Assembly (NCBI GenBank): GCA_026913215.1
Contig: JAPTYK010000001.1
Span: forward strand, 2,232,001 to 2,296,000
Direction of reading: 5' to 3'
Length of the DNA stretch: 64,000 bases
Origin: Streptomyces diastatochromogenes
GTDB taxonomy: Bacteria; Actinomycetota; Actinomycetes; Streptomycetales; Streptomycetaceae
Made by a program: the position numbers and the translations under genes. The first letter of the stretch is position 1; every line of letters begins with the position of its first letter. Under the pieces are notes generated by a model. The model was not told the DNA's origin, did no database searches, and saw nothing but the letters and a program-made list of their open reading frames with translations. Shown piece by piece: positions 27,363 through 37,274 of the stretch.

Positions 27363-28511
27363 TCACACCCCGGACGGCACCTCGGTCTTCTCGCCCGGGG
27401 AGCCGGAGCCGCCCTCGGCCGCCGCGAGCGCCTTGTTGCGGCGGACGGAGGACCAGAAGGACCAGGCGATGAGGAGGACGCCGATGCTGCCGGTGACGAT
27501 CTCGGGGATCTCGTACTGGATGGTGACCATGAGGACCACGGCGAGGGCGCCGATGGCGTAGTGGGCGCCGTGCTCCAGGTAGACGTAGTCGTCGAGGGTG
27601 CCCTGGCGGACCAGGTAGACCGTCAGCGAACGGACGTACATGGCGCCGACGCCGAGGCCGAGCGCCATCAGGACGATGTCGTTGGTGATGGCGAAGGCGC
27701 CGATGACGCCGTCGAAGGAGAAGGAGGCGTCGAGGACCTCCAGGTAGAGGAACATGAAGAAGGCGGCCTTGCCCGCGAGCTGGACCACGGTGACCTTCTT
27801 GCCGGTGCGCTTGGCCTCTTCCTCGGCCTCGTGCTCGCGCTCCTCTTCCTCCTCCAGCTTGTTCTCGAAGTAGCCGGAGAGACCGCCGACGACGAGGTAC
27901 GTGATGAGGCCGGCGATGCCGGAGACCAGGACCGTCTGCGCCTTGTCGACGTGCGCGCCGCCGTGCTGGTGGGCGTGGGTCGCGAAGGTCATCGAGGTGA
28001 TCAGCAGGACGACGAGGGCGATGCAGACCGACAGCATGTCGACCTTGCCGAGCTTGGCCAGCGGGCGCTCGATCCAGCGCAGCCACTGGATGTCACGCTC
28101 CTCGAAGATGAAGTCGAGGAAGATCATCAGCAGGAACATTCCGCCGAAGGCGGCGATCGACGGGTGCGCGTCGGTCACCAGCTCCTGGTACCTGTCCGCG
28201 TCGTTGAGCGCGAGGTTGACGGCGTCGATGGGGCCGATCTTGGCGCTGATGGCGACGATCACGACGGGGAAGACGAGGCGCATGCCGAAGACGGCGATGA
28301 GCACACCGACCGTGAGGAAGATCTTCTGCCAGAAGGCATTCATCTTCTGCAGGATTCCGGCGTTGACCACCGCGTTGTCGAACGAGAGGGAGATCTCCAG
28401 GACGCAGAGGATCGCGACGATCCCGAACGCCTCCCACCCTCCGTAGAGCACGGCCACGGCCAAGCCGATCACAGTGATCGCGAACGACCAGCCGAAGGTT
28501 TTCAGAATCAC
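27363..28511 (-). CDS. TerC-type integral membrane protein (DUF475)
   Basis: Intact 382-residue protein with about nine transmembrane helices. The two TerC-type metal motifs are present: LCVLEISLSFDNAVVNAGIL in helix 2 and YLEVLDASFSFDGVIGAFAI in helix 7, each with E...SFD residues inside the membrane. A charged cytosolic loop (LEEEEEREHEAEEEAKRTGKK) and a His-rich loop (ATHAHQHGGAH) could bind metals. GTG 28511 follows GGGG. TerC proteins are linked to tellurite resistance and, more generally, to manganese efflux and metallation of exported proteins. The TerD gene lies 29 bp upstream, so co-transcription is likely. Confidence 0.88.
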   Translation of the reverse strand: MILKTFGWSFAITVIGLAVAVLYGGWEAFGIVAILCVLEISLSFDNAVVNAGILQKMNAFWQKIFLTVGVLIAVFGMRLVFPVVIVAISAKIGPIDAVNLALNDADRYQELVTDAHPSIAAFGGMFLLMIFLDFIFEERDIQWLRWIERPLAKLGKVDMLSVCIALVVLLITSMTFATHAHQHGGAHVDKAQTVLVSGIAGLITYLVVGGLSGYFENKLEEEEEREHEAEEEAKRTGKKVTVVQLAGKAAFFMFLYLEVLDASFSFDGVIGAFAITNDIVLMALGLGVGAMYVRSLTVYLVRQGTLDDYVYLEHGAHYAIGALAVVLMVTIQYEIPEIVTGSIGVLLIAWSFWSSVRRNKALAAAEGGSGSPGEKTEVPSGV

Positions 28512-28540
28512 TGTCTACCCCATCGTGAAATTACATGCCT

Positions 28541-29116
28541 TTACGAAACGTTGACCCCGAAGTCTAGAGCGATGCCCCGGAGACCGGACGCATACCCCTG
28601 GCCCACCGCCCGGAACTTCCATTCGCCGTTGTAGCGGTAGAGCTCGCCGAAGATCATCGCGGTCTCCGTGGAGGCGTCCTCCGAGAGGTCGTAGCGGGCG
28701 AGTTCCTGGCCGTCCGTCTGGTTCACGACGCGGATGAAGGCGTTGCTGACCTGGCCGAAGCTCTGGCCGCGGTTGTCGGCGTCGTGGATCGACACCGGGA
28801 AGACGATCTTGTCGCAGTGGGCCGGCACCTTGGTGAGGTCCACGATGAGGGACTCGTCGTCCCCGTCACCCTCGCCGGTGAGGTTGTCGCCGGTGTGTTC
28901 GACGGAGCCCTCGGGGCTGCGGAGCTGGTTGTAGAAGACGAAGTACTCGTCCCCGAGCACCCGGCCGGCCTGGCACAGCAGGGCGCTGGCGTCGAGGTCG
29001 AAGGGGGCTCCGGTGGTGGAGCGCGCGTCCCAGCCGAGTCCCACGAGGACCTGCGTGAGGTTGGGTGCGGCCTTGGACAGGGAGACGTTGCCCCCCTTGG
29101 CGAGCGTGACGCCCAT
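28541..29116 (-). CDS. terD: TerD family tellurium/general stress protein
   Basis: Intact 191-residue protein, the canonical length. [60 protein letters not shown] and [20 protein letters not shown] are the hallmark segments. The FDLDASA and D-DES acidic clusters bind Ca2+ in TerD structures. In S. coelicolor, TerD homologues influence sporulation and calcium-related stress. ATG 29116 has a purine-rich leader. It sits between an almost identical paralogue and the terC-type gene, reading as terD-terD-terC on the minus strand. Confidence 0.93.
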   Translation of the reverse strand: MGVTLAKGGNVSLSKAAPNLTQVLVGLGWDARSTTGAPFDLDASALLCQAGRVLGDEYFVFYNQLRSPEGSVEHTGDNLTGEGDGDDESLIVDLTKVPAHCDKIVFPVSIHDADNRGQSFGQVSNAFIRVVNQTDGQELARYDLSEDASTETAMIFGELYRYNGEWKFRAVGQGYASGLRGIALDFGVNVS

Positions 29117-29147
29117 GATTCGGTTCCTCCCCGGTGGTGATGAGGCA

Positions 29148-29182
29148 CGTCCGGCGCCGCACGTGAGGTGCGGCGCCGGACG
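29148..29182 (-). terminator. Perfect 15-bp hairpin between the two terD genes
   Basis: CGTCCGGCGCCGCAC, loop GTGAG, GTGCGGCGCCGGACG. It lies 17 bp after the stop of the upstream terD on the minus strand. It may insulate the second terD-terC unit or stabilise the first mRNA. Confidence 0.8.
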
Positions 29183-29198
29183 GTTCGAACGGTTCGAC

Positions 29199-29774
29199 TC
29201 AGACGTTGACGCCGAAGTCCTGCGCGATGCCGCGCAGACCCGAGGCGTATCCCTGGCCGACGGCGCGGAACTTCCACTCCGCACCGTGACGGTACAGCTC
29301 GCCGAAGACCATCGCGGTCTCGGTGGAGGCGTCCTCGGAGAGGTCGTACCGGGCGATCTCGGCGCCGCCGGCCTGGTTCACGACGCGGATGAACGCGTTG
29401 CGCACCTGGCCGAAGGACTGCTGGCGGTTCTCGGCGTCGTAGATCGAGACCGGGAAGACGATCTTGGCCACGTCGGCCGGGACACCGGCGAGGTTGACCT
29501 TGACCTGCTCGTCGTCACCCTCGCCCTCACCGGTGAGGTTGTCACCGGTGTGCTCGACCGAGCCGTCGGCGCTCTTCAGGTTGTTGAAGAAGACGAAGTC
29601 CTGGTCGTTGCGGACCTTCCCCGCCTCGCTCACCAGGATGGCACTGGCGTCGAGGTCGAAGTCCGTACCGGTGGTGGTGCGGACGTCCCAGCCCAGACCG
29701 ACGGTCACGGCGGTGAGGCCAGGGGCCTCCTTGGTCAGCGAGACGTTGCCGCCCTTGCTGAGGCTGACTCCCAC
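29199..29774 (-). CDS. terD: TerD family tellurium/general stress protein (paralogue)
   Basis: Intact 191-residue TerD protein. [60 protein letters not shown] and [20 protein letters not shown] match its neighbour at roughly three quarters of positions, so this is a tandem duplication with later divergence. The start is GTG 29774, chosen because GGAGGG lies five bases upstream and the length then equals the paralogue; an ATG at 29825 would add an unconserved leader. Likely a Ca2+-dependent cytosolic or membrane-peripheral stress protein. Confidence 0.92.
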   Translation of the reverse strand: MGVSLSKGGNVSLTKEAPGLTAVTVGLGWDVRTTTGTDFDLDASAILVSEAGKVRNDQDFVFFNNLKSADGSVEHTGDNLTGEGEGDDEQVKVNLAGVPADVAKIVFPVSIYDAENRQQSFGQVRNAFIRVVNQAGGAEIARYDLSEDASTETAMVFGELYRHGAEWKFRAVGQGYASGLRGIAQDFGVNV

Positions 29775-29924
29775 GAGTCCCTCCATAGGTTTCCAGGGGC
29801 AGCGCCCCCAGTCGTGCGTTGGCATCGGATCAACGTCTGGATCCTAGTGACGGGTTCCCGGTCGAAACAGTCGATTCGCCCGGTGATTCCCCGGGGTGTC
29901 GATCCCGTCCCGGTCCCGCGGCGC

Positions 29925-30383
29925 TCAGAGGGCTTCGAGGGCCTTGAGGTAATCGCCGAGGTCACGGGCGTCCGACAGGGCGTTCACGACGGTCCAGCGG
30001 ACGACGCCCCGCTTGTCGATGACGAAGGTGCCGCGGACCGCGCAGCCCTTCTCCTCGTCGAGGACGCCGTAGGCGCGGGAGGCCTCGCCGTGCGGCCAGA
30101 AGTCGGAGAGCAGCGGGAATTCCAGGCCCTCCTGGTCGCCGAAGACGCGGAGGGTGTGGATGGAGTCGTTGGAGACGGCGAGGAGCTGGGTGTCGTCGTT
30201 GACGAACGCCGGGAGGTTGTCGCGGAGCTCGCGCAGTTCACCCGTGCAGACGCCGGTGAAGGCGAAGGGGTAGAAGAGCAGCACCACGTTCTTCTCGCCG
30301 CGGAAGCCGGAGAGCCGCACGGTCCGGCCGTGGTTGTCCTTCAGCTCGAAATCCGGGGCCTGGGTGCCGACCTCGATCGCCAT
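29925..30383 (-). CDS. ahpE: AhpE-type peroxiredoxin
   Basis: Intact 152-residue thiol peroxidase that reduces hydrogen, alkyl or peroxynitrite substrates. MAIEVGTQAPDFELKDNHGR opens the thioredoxin fold. The active site is PFAFTGVCTGEL with Thr43 and peroxidatic Cys46, and FPLLSDFWPHGEASRAYGVL is the AhpE-specific stretch. The same gene order, ahpE next to a DUF3052 gene next to aceE, is found in M. tuberculosis (Rv2238c, Rv2239c, Rv2241), which strengthens the name. Electron donors in actinobacteria are mycothiol/mycoredoxin or thioredoxin. Confidence 0.9.
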   Translation of the reverse strand: MAIEVGTQAPDFELKDNHGRTVRLSGFRGEKNVVLLFYPFAFTGVCTGELRELRDNLPAFVNDDTQLLAVSNDSIHTLRVFGDQEGLEFPLLSDFWPHGEASRAYGVLDEEKGCAVRGTFVIDKRGVVRWTVVNALSDARDLGDYLKALEAL

Positions 30384-30494
30384 CGCGTACGCGTCCCTTC
30401 CGACGGACCCGGGCCTCGGTCGTGTCGCCCCGGCCCGGTCGCCTTGGGCCGTATCGGTGAACCCGGTGGATCCCACCCTACGGCCTGCGCGCGA

Positions 30495-30524
30495 AAGCCC
30501 CCGCCGGCGGGCCGGCGGGGGCTT
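30495..30524 (-). terminator. Hairpin with short T-run after DUF3052 gene
   Basis: AAGCCCCCGCCGGC, GG, GCCGGCGGGGGCTT. Read on the minus strand it ends GGGGGCTTTCG, 16 bp past the DUF3052 stop, so it is a likely intrinsic terminator before ahpE. Confidence 0.85.
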
Positions 30525-30539
30525 CTCGCAACGTGGTGA

Positions 30540-30962
30540 TCAGCGCTTGGGGGCGACCAGGCGGGTGCCCGACCAGTCCTTCGCGACGCTGATGCTCTTG
30601 GTCTGGGAGAGACCAGCGGTCTGCGCGGCATCGTTGATGTCGGACGGCTCGATGTAGCCGTCACGGCCGGTCTTCGGCGTCAGCAGCCAGATCACGCCGC
30701 CGTCCTCCAGAAGACCGATGGAGTCCACCAGGGCGTCGGTGAGATCGCCGTCCTCGTCGCGGAACCAGAGGACCACGGCGTCGGCGACGTCGTCGTACTC
30801 CTCGTCCACGAGGTCCTGGCCGATGATGGACTCGATGCCTTCACGGAGATCCTGGTCGACGTCGTCGTCGTAGCCGATCTCCTGGACCACCTGTCCGGGC
30901 TCGAACCCCAGCCTGACGGCCGGGTTGGTCCGCTCCTCCGCGTGGTCCGCGGTCGCGCTCAC
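30540..30962 (-). CDS. DUF3052 family protein
   Basis: Intact 140-residue acidic protein. GTG 30962 has AGGAGG upstream. It contains NPAVRLGFEPGQVVQEIGYD, VADAVVLWFRDEDGDLTDAL, LEDGGVIWLLTPKTGRDGYI and EPSDINDAAQTAGLSQTKSI. This is the actinobacteria-specific DUF3052 family, found beside aceE and ahpE across the phylum. There is no catalytic motif; the fold is probably a small alpha/beta domain. The tight linkage suggests a role near pyruvate metabolism or peroxide defence, not proven. Confidence 0.88.
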   Translation of the reverse strand: MSATADHAEERTNPAVRLGFEPGQVVQEIGYDDDVDQDLREGIESIIGQDLVDEEYDDVADAVVLWFRDEDGDLTDALVDSIGLLEDGGVIWLLTPKTGRDGYIEPSDINDAAQTAGLSQTKSISVAKDWSGTRLVAPKR

Positions 30963-31391
30963 GGCTTGCCTCCTGCTCATTCGGAAAATGCTGTGGGCCA
31001 CGCGTATGCGCGCGGCGCTGGCCGTAGTCCACACGTGCCGGGGCGGATCGCGCAAGTACCCGGCCGCCGAGACCGCCGAAACGGTGACGTTTGGGGCCGT
31101 CTCGCCGCAACTTCCGGCACCTTCTGACCCTCCTCGGTGATCAGGCACACATGATTCGTCCCGGTTCATGGACTTCTGAGGTTTCAGTCTGCCGAACGCC
31201 CGGACGAAACGCATGCGCGGGTTGGGCGTAAGGTTGCGATTTGACCACACCCCGACATCGGGAAGGTGAGCGAGGCACCCCGGGGGTTACTCCCCGGTAA
31301 ATGTGACGTCCGGCACCGGTGGGGTACACGATGGACACCCCGACCAGCCCGTGGCCGCCCCGTGGGCACCACCGAACAGCGAAGGAAGAGC
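30963..31391. promoter_or_regulatory. 429-bp divergent intergenic region before aceE
   Basis: No gene is supported here. It separates the divergent DUF3052 and aceE genes and must hold both promoters. The stretch near 31210-31265 is less GC-rich and contains TTGCGATTTGACC, a plausible promoter area for aceE. I could not identify a defined operator. Confidence 0.5.
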
Positions 31392-34123
31392 GTGGCTCCC
31401 GGATCCGATCGCAACCCGATCATCATTGGCGGCCTTCCCAGCCAGGTCCCGGATTTCGACCCGGAAGAGACCCAGGAATGGCTCGACTCCCTCGACGCGG
31501 CCGTCGACGAGCGGGGCCGTGAGCGGGCCCGCTACCTCATGCTCCGTCTGATCGAGCGGGCCCGCGAGAAGCGCGTGGCCGTGCCCGAGATGCGCAGCAC
31601 GGACTACGTCAACACCATCGCCACCAGGGACGAGCCCTTCTTCCCCGGCAACGAGGAGATCGAGCGCAAGGTCCTCAACGCCACCCGGTGGAACGCGGCC
31701 GTGATGGTCTCGCGCGCCCAGCGTCCGGGCATCGGCGTCGGCGGTCACATCGCGACCTTCGCCTCCTCGGCCTCGCTGTACGACGTCGGCTTCAACCACT
31801 TCTTCCGCGGCAAGGACGAGGGCGACGGCGGCGACCAGATCTTCTTCCAGGGGCACGCCTCCCCCGGCATCTACGCCCGCGCCTATCTCCTCGACCGGCT
31901 GAACGCGACGCAGCTCGACGCCTTCCGCCAGGAGAGGTCGAAGTTCCCGAACGGCCTCTCCTCGTACCCGCACCCGCGGCTGATGCCGGACTTCTGGGAG
32001 TTCCCGACCGTGTCCATGGGCCTCGGCCCGCTCGGCGCGATCTACCAGGCGCGGATGAACCGCTACATGGAGGCGCGCGGCATCGCCGACACCTCCAAGT
32101 CGCACGTCTGGGCCTTCCTCGGCGACGGCGAGATGGACGAGGTCGAGTCGCTCGGCCAGCTCTCCATCGCCGCCCGCGAGGGTCTGGACAACCTCACCTT
32201 CGTCGTCAACTGCAACCTCCAGCGGCTCGACGGCCCGGTCCGCGGCAACGGCAAGATCATCCAGGAGCTGGAGTCGATCTTCCGGGGCAACGGCTGGAAC
32301 GTCATCAAGCTGATCTGGGACCGCTCCTGGGACCCGCTGCTCGCGCAGGACCGCGACGGCGTCCTGGTCAACAAGCTGAACACCACCCCGGACGGCCAGT
32401 TCCAGACGTACGCCACGGAGACCGGCGGCTACATCCGGGACCACTTCTTCGGCGACGACCACCGGCTGCGGGCCATGGTCGAGGGCATGTCGGACCAGCA
32501 GGTCCTGCACCTGGGCGCGGCGGCCACGACCACAAGAAGATCTACGCGGCCTACGCGGCGGCGAAGGCCCACACCGGCCAGCCGACCGTGATCCTCGCGC
32601 AGACCGTCAAGGGCTGGACGCTCGGCCCGAACTTCGAGGGCCGCAACGCGACCCACCAGATGAAGAAGCTGACGGTCGACGACCTCAAGCGCTTCCGCGA
32701 CCGGCTGCACATCCCGGTGACGGACCGGCAGTTGGAGGACGGCCTGCCGCCGTACTACCACCCGGGCCGGGACTCCGAGGAGATCCAGTACATGCACGAC
32801 CGCCGCAAGGCGCTGGGCGGGTACGTCCCCACCCGCGTCGTGCGGGCGAAGCCGCTGGCCCTCCCCGACGACAAGGCCTACGCGGCGGCCAAGAAGGGCT
32901 CGGGGCAGCAGTCGATCGCCACCACGATGGCCTTCGTCCGCATCCTGAAGGACCTCATGCGGGACAAGGAGATCGGCAAGCGCTTCGTGCTGATCGCCCC
33001 CGACGAGTACCGCACCTTCGGCATGGACGCGTTCTTCCCGAGCGCCAAGATCTACAACCCGCTGGGCCAGCAGTACGAGGCGGTGGACCGCGAACTCCTC
33101 CTCGCCTACAAGGAGTCGCCGACCGGCCAGATGCTGCACGACGGCATCTCCGAGGCCGGCTGCACGGCCTCGCTGATCGCCGCCGGATCGGCGTACGCCA
33201 CGCACGGCGAGCCGCTGATCCCGGTGTACGTCTTCTACTCGATGTTCGGTTTCCAGCGGACCGGCGACCAGTTCTGGCAGATGGCCGACCAGCTGGCCCG
33301 CGGCTTCGTGCTCGGCGCCACCGCCGGCCGCACGACGCTGACCGGTGAGGGCCTCCAGCACGCGGACGGTCACTCCCACCTCCTCGCCTCCACCAACCCG
33401 GCCTGCATCGCCTACGACCCGGCGTTCGGCTTCGAGATCGCGCACATCGTCAAGGACGGTCTGCGCCGGATGTACGGCTCCGAGGCCGAGGACGTCTTCT
33501 ACTACCTGACCGTCTACAACGAGCCGATCCAGCACCCGGCCGAGCCCGAGAACGTGGACGTCGACGGCATCCTCCAGGGCATCCACCGCTTCAAGGCGGC
33601 CGAGGCCGGCACGATCCCGGCGCAGATCATGGCCTCGGGCGTCGCCGTGCCGTGGGCGATCGAGGCGCAGCGGATCCTCGCCGAGGAGTGGAACGTCAAG
33701 GCCGACGTCTGGTCCGCGACCTCCTGGACCGAGCTGCGCCGCGAGGCCGTGGCCGTGGAGGAGCACAACCTGCTCCACCCGGACGAGGAGCAGCGCGTCC
33801 CGTACGTGACGCGCAAGCTCCAGGGTGCCCAGGGCCCGTTCGTCGCGGTCTCGGACTGGATGCGCGCGGTGCCGGACCAGATCTCCCGCTGGGTGCCCGG
33901 CACGTACACCTCGCTGGGCGCGGACGGCTTCGGCTTCGCGGACACGCGCGGTGCGGCCCGCCGCTACTTCCACATCGACGCGCAGTCGATCGTGCTCGCC
34001 GTGCTGACCGAGCTCGCCCGTGAGGGCAAGGTCGAGCGCTCGGCCCTGAAGCAGGCCGTGGACCGCTACCAGCTGCTCGACGTGGCGGCCGCCGACCCGG
34101 GCGCCGCGGGCGGCGACGCCTGA
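31392..34123 (+). CDS. aceE: Pyruvate dehydrogenase E1 component, homodimeric type (one frame break)
   Basis: Thiamine-diphosphate enzyme that decarboxylates pyruvate and passes the acetyl group to the lipoyl domain of E2, feeding acetyl-CoA to the TCA cycle and to fatty acid synthesis. About 910 residues. GTG 31392 follows GAAGGAAG and starts [20 protein letters not shown], as in other Streptomyces. The ThDP/Mg2+ motif is [16 protein letters not shown]...[33 protein letters not shown] and [20 protein letters not shown] are typical of AceE. The frame breaks near 32515: one missing C in CTGGGC-GCGGCGG, after which [20 protein letters not shown] continues. The C-terminal domain ([20 protein letters not shown]) is complete. 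Confidence 0.95.
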
Positions 34124-34239
34124 CGGCAATGGCTGACGGCTGACGGCTGGTAGTTCGTTTCGGCCGGTGGCCCGTTTCGGCTGGTGAGGGCGGTGGGACG
34201 CGGTCCCGCCGCCCTTCGGCGTTCCCTGCGTTCCTTACG

Positions 34240-35043
34240 ATGCCGGTCATGCCCGTCATGAAGGTCCGCTGGGAGGAGCGCACCCAGACGCCGCTCCTGG
34301 TGCTCGCGATCGCGTTCGGCATCGCCTACGCGGTGCCGATCGTGGCTCCCGGCGCCGAACCGTGGGTGCACCGGCTGTGCACCCATGTCGAGTGGGTCGT
34401 CTGGGGCGCCTTCGCGCTCGACTACCTCGTCCGTCTCGCTCTCGCCCGGGAGCGCTGGCACTTCGTGCGCGGCCATCCGCTGGACCTGCTCGCGGTCATA
34501 CTTCCGATGGTGCAGCCGCTGTGGCTGCTGCGGGTCGTCTCCACGCTCCTCCTCGTGGGCCGGCGGGCCCGGATGGCCCCGCAGATAACGCTCACCACCT
34601 ATGTGGCGGGCGCGGTGGTCGGGCTGATGATGTTCGGCTCGCTGGCCGTGCTGCACGTCGAGCGGGACGCCCCGAACGGCAACATCAAGACGCTCGGGGA
34701 CGCGGTGTGGTGGTCCTTCACCACGATGACCACCGTCGGCTACGGCGACCACGCCCCGACCACGGGTCTCGGCCGGATCCTCGCGGTGGGCCTGATGCTC
34801 TCGGGCATCGCCCTGCTCGGTGTCGTCACGGCCAACATCGCGGCCTGGTTCATCTCCCGCTTCGACCGCGACGACGCGGTGGAGCGCCGGCAGACGGAGC
34901 TGCTGGAGGCGCTCACCCTGGAGGTCCGGGAGCTGCGCGCCGAGGTGGCCCGGCTCTCGGCCCCGCCGTGTCCGGGCCCGCACGAACCGCCCGGTCCGGA
35001 CGGCCCGTGCGAGGTGCCCTCGGCTAGCGCTCCCAGAGCTTGA
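34240..35043 (+). CDS. Voltage-gated-type potassium channel
   Basis: Intact 267-residue membrane protein. Two helices form the start of the sensor domain, then about four more. The pore is WWSFTTMTTVGYGDHAPTT, with the K+ selectivity filter TVGYGD near residue 167. The S4-like helix LLRVVSTLLLVGRRARMAP carries several Arg. A cytosolic coiled coil (VERRQTELLEALTLEVRELR) follows the last helix and may tetramerise the channel. The tail is Pro/Gly-rich. Three ATGs (34240, 34249, 34258) are close together and no ribosome binding site decides between them. It overlaps the 3' end of the convergent inhibitor gene. Confidence 0.88.
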   Translation: MPVMPVMKVRWEERTQTPLLVLAIAFGIAYAVPIVAPGAEPWVHRLCTHVEWVVWGAFALDYLVRLALARERWHFVRGHPLDLLAVILPMVQPLWLLRVVSTLLLVGRRARMAPQITLTTYVAGAVVGLMMFGSLAVLHVERDAPNGNIKTLGDAVWWSFTTMTTVGYGDHAPTTGLGRILAVGLMLSGIALLGVVTANIAAWFISRFDRDDAVERRQTELLEALTLEVRELRAEVARLSAPPCPGPHEPPGPDGPCEVPSASAPRA

Positions 35044-35448
35044 ACGCTCTGACCTCGTAGGGCATCTGCGGCACCCAGGTCCCCCGCCCCGGGTACGTCT
35101 CGAACTCCCCCGTCTCCCCGCACTCGGCCGACTGGTAGGTCGTGACCGGCCGCCCCGTGCGGTTCGCGAGGGACTGGGCCGAGGTGCCGGGCGGCAGGGC
35201 GACGCAGCTGTCGAGGTCGGTGGTCGCCAGCTCGTGCGTCCACGGCCTGCCCTTGAAGTCGGGCTTGGGCCAGAGGCAGAGCCGGCCGGGGCCGCAGGCC
35301 CCGAGCGCGGTGCCCCGGCGGTCGCGGCCGGCGGTGCGGGCCTGGCCGCCGGCGCGGTCACGGCCGCCGGTGCCGCCGAGGCCGCCGTGAGGGCGGTCAG
35401 GAGGAGGGCCATGACGGCCGTGCCGGTGAGGACAGTCTTCGTATACAT
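35024..35448 (-). CDS. Secreted peptidase inhibitor family I36-like protein (one frame break)
   Basis: Small exported protein of about 140 residues. The signal peptide MYTKTVLTGTAVMALLLTAL ends near AASA-A. The mature domain has CGPGRLCLWPKPDFKGRPWT, then DLDSCVALPPGTSAQSLANR and a Cys in SAECGETG, ending FKLWER. The conserved L-C-LW...F-G pattern with disulfide Cys pairs is that of the I36/SMPI-like beta-gamma-crystallin inhibitors of Streptomyces. The frame changes somewhere between 35300 and 35400, in the Ala/Pro-rich leader. It overlaps the channel gene by 20 bp, tail to tail. Function is inferred; many members have no tested inhibitory activity. Confidence 0.7.
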
Positions 35449-35589
35449 ACTGATGAACCCCCGTTTCGTCACTCTCTGTAATCAGAGAATGGCGGAGGTC
35501 TCCGGGCAACGGAAGAGGGGCCGCCCCCGTTCACGCGAACGGGTGACGGCCCCCTACGGGAACCCTGACGGGCGCCGGTCCGGCGAGCG

Positions 35590-37212
35590 TCAGATGTGGC
35601 CGCCCATGCCGCCCGCCTCAGCGTTCTCGCCGCGCTTGGTGAGCGTGGCGACGAGGGCCGCGACGACGGCGACGCCGCCGGCGACGGCGAAGGCCAGGCC
35701 CATGCCGTCGAGGAAGGTGTCGTGGATGACCTTGGTGATCACCTGGAAGAGGTCGGGGGTCATCCCCGGCGCCTCGGCCAGCTCCGGCGGGGCCATGCCG
35801 AACTCGGCGGCCTGCTCCAGCTGCGGGTTGACCGGGGCCGGGATGCCGGCCGCCTTCCAGTTCCCCGCGAAGGAGTCGGCGACCTTGGAGGACATGACGG
35901 CGCCGAGGACCGCCGTGCCGAGCGCGCCGCCGACCTGCATGGCGGCCTGCTGCAGGCCGCCGGCCACGCCGGAGAGTTCGAGCGGCGCGTTGCCGACGAT
36001 GACCTCGGTGGCGCCGACCATGACCGGGGCGAGGCCGAGGCCGAGCAGGGCGAACCAGAGGGACATGGTGAGCGTGCCGGTGCCGGCGGTGAGCGAGATC
36101 ATGCCGAACATCGCGACGGCCGTGCAGACCATGCCGCCGACGAGCGGCACGCGCGGCCCGAACTTGGTGATCAGCGCGCCGGCCAGCGGCGAGGAGACGA
36201 TCATCATCGCGGTCAGCGGCAGCAGGTGCAGACCGCTGTCGACCGGGCTGAGCCCCTTCACGCCCTGGAGGTAGAAGGTCACGAAGAAGAGGCCGCCCAT
36301 GAAGGCGAAGGCCATCAGGACCATCAGCACCACGCCGGCCGAGAGCGGCACGGAGCGGAACATGCCCAGCGGGATGAGCGGCTCCTTGACCTTGGTCTCC
36401 CAGAAGGCGAAGACCGCGAAGAGCAGCAGCGCGCCGACCAGGCAGCCCCAGGTCTTGCCGCTGGACCAGCCCCAGGACTCGCCGGCCTTGATGAGGCTCC
36501 AGACGAGGGAGGCCATGGCGCCGGAGAGCAGCAGGATGCCGAGGACGTCGAAGGAGCGCGGCGCGTTCTCGGCGCGGTGGTCCTTGAGGATGAGCAGGCC
36601 GAGGACGAGCGCGACGACGCCGACCGGCACGTTGATGAAGAAGACGGACTGCCAGCTGACGTGCTCGACGAGCAGGCCGCCGACGATCGGGCCGCCCGCC
36701 GTGGAGGCGCCGATGACCATGCCCCAGATGCCGATGGCCATGTTCAGCTTCTCGGCGGGGAAGGTGGCGCGCAGCAGGCCCAGCGCGGCCGGCATCAGCA
36801 GGGCGCCGAAGACGCCCTGCAGGACGCGGAAGGCGATCACGGCGCCGATGGAGTGGGACAGGCCGATCGCGCCGGACGCGGCGGCGAAGCCGGCGATGCC
36901 GATGAGGAAGGTCTGCCGGTGGCCGAAGCGGTCGCCGAGCTTGCCGGCGGTGATCAGGGCGACGGCGAGGGCGAGCAGATAGCCGTTGGTGATCCACTGG
37001 ACCTGGGCGAGGCTGGCGCCGAGGTCGGTCTTGATGGCGGGGTTGGCGATGGCGACGATCGTGCCGTCGAGCGCGACCATCATGACGCCCACGGCGACGC
37101 CGAAGAGCGTCAACCACGGGTGGCCGCGCAGTCCCTTCGCCGGGACCGGTGCGGGTTCCCGGGCGTCCCCCTGACCCTGCGGGGCCTTTTCCACGGTGGT
37201 CTGACTAGTCAT
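35590..37212 (-). CDS. DHA2-family MFS drug transporter
   Basis: Intact 540-residue exporter with 14 predicted transmembrane helices. VMMVALDGTIVAIANPAIKT is the helix 1 signature of the EmrB/QacA group, GKLGDRFGHRQTFLIG is motif A, and GPIVGGLLVEHVSWQSVFFI is motif C plus the following arm. The N-terminal 28 residues and the C-terminal GENAEAGGMGGHI are cytosolic. A divergent TetR regulator with an inverted repeat in the gap points to substrate-inducible efflux. Substrate unknown. Confidence 0.9.
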   Translation of the reverse strand: MTSQTTVEKAPQGQGDAREPAPVPAKGLRGHPWLTLFGVAVGVMMVALDGTIVAIANPAIKTDLGASLAQVQWITNGYLLALAVALITAGKLGDRFGHRQTFLIGIAGFAAASGAIGLSHSIGAVIAFRVLQGVFGALLMPAALGLLRATFPAEKLNMAIGIWGMVIGASTAGGPIVGGLLVEHVSWQSVFFINVPVGVVALVLGLLILKDHRAENAPRSFDVLGILLLSGAMASLVWSLIKAGESWGWSSGKTWGCLVGALLLFAVFAFWETKVKEPLIPLGMFRSVPLSAGVVLMVLMAFAFMGGLFFVTFYLQGVKGLSPVDSGLHLLPLTAMMIVSSPLAGALITKFGPRVPLVGGMVCTAVAMFGMISLTAGTGTLTMSLWFALLGLGLAPVMVGATEVIVGNAPLELSGVAGGLQQAAMQVGGALGTAVLGAVMSSKVADSFAGNWKAAGIPAPVNPQLEQAAEFGMAPPELAEAPGMTPDLFQVITKVIHDTFLDGMGLAFAVAGGVAVVAALVATLTKRGENAEAGGMGGHI

Positions 37213-37225
37213 GGAAAGAGGCTAA

Positions 37226-37274
37226 TGACAGTCACTGACAATTGACAAAGCTATTCATGCGTCGGTAACTGTCA
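37226..37274. promoter_or_regulatory. Inverted repeat operator for the TetR/MFS pair
   Basis: TGACAGTCACTGAC (37226-37239) and GTCGGTAACTGTCA (37261-37274) are inverted copies matching at 12 of 14 positions, with 21 bp between. They lie in the 116-bp gap between the divergent transporter and TetR genes and probably bind TetR dimers covering both promoters. Confidence 0.6.

Noticed and set aside
31392..34123. aceE as a genuine pseudogene
   Set aside because: One missing C restores a full-length enzyme and the gene is essential for central metabolism; sequence error is more likely.
32429..34129. 566-codon open frame antisense to aceE
   Set aside because: Shadow of aceE; composition is V/D/E/G-rich with no domain and no ribosome binding site.
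35596..37245. 549-codon open frame antisense to the MFS transporter
   Set aside because: Mirror of a hydrophobic gene in high-GC DNA gives a charged, meaningless product; the sense strand is a full DHA2 transporter.
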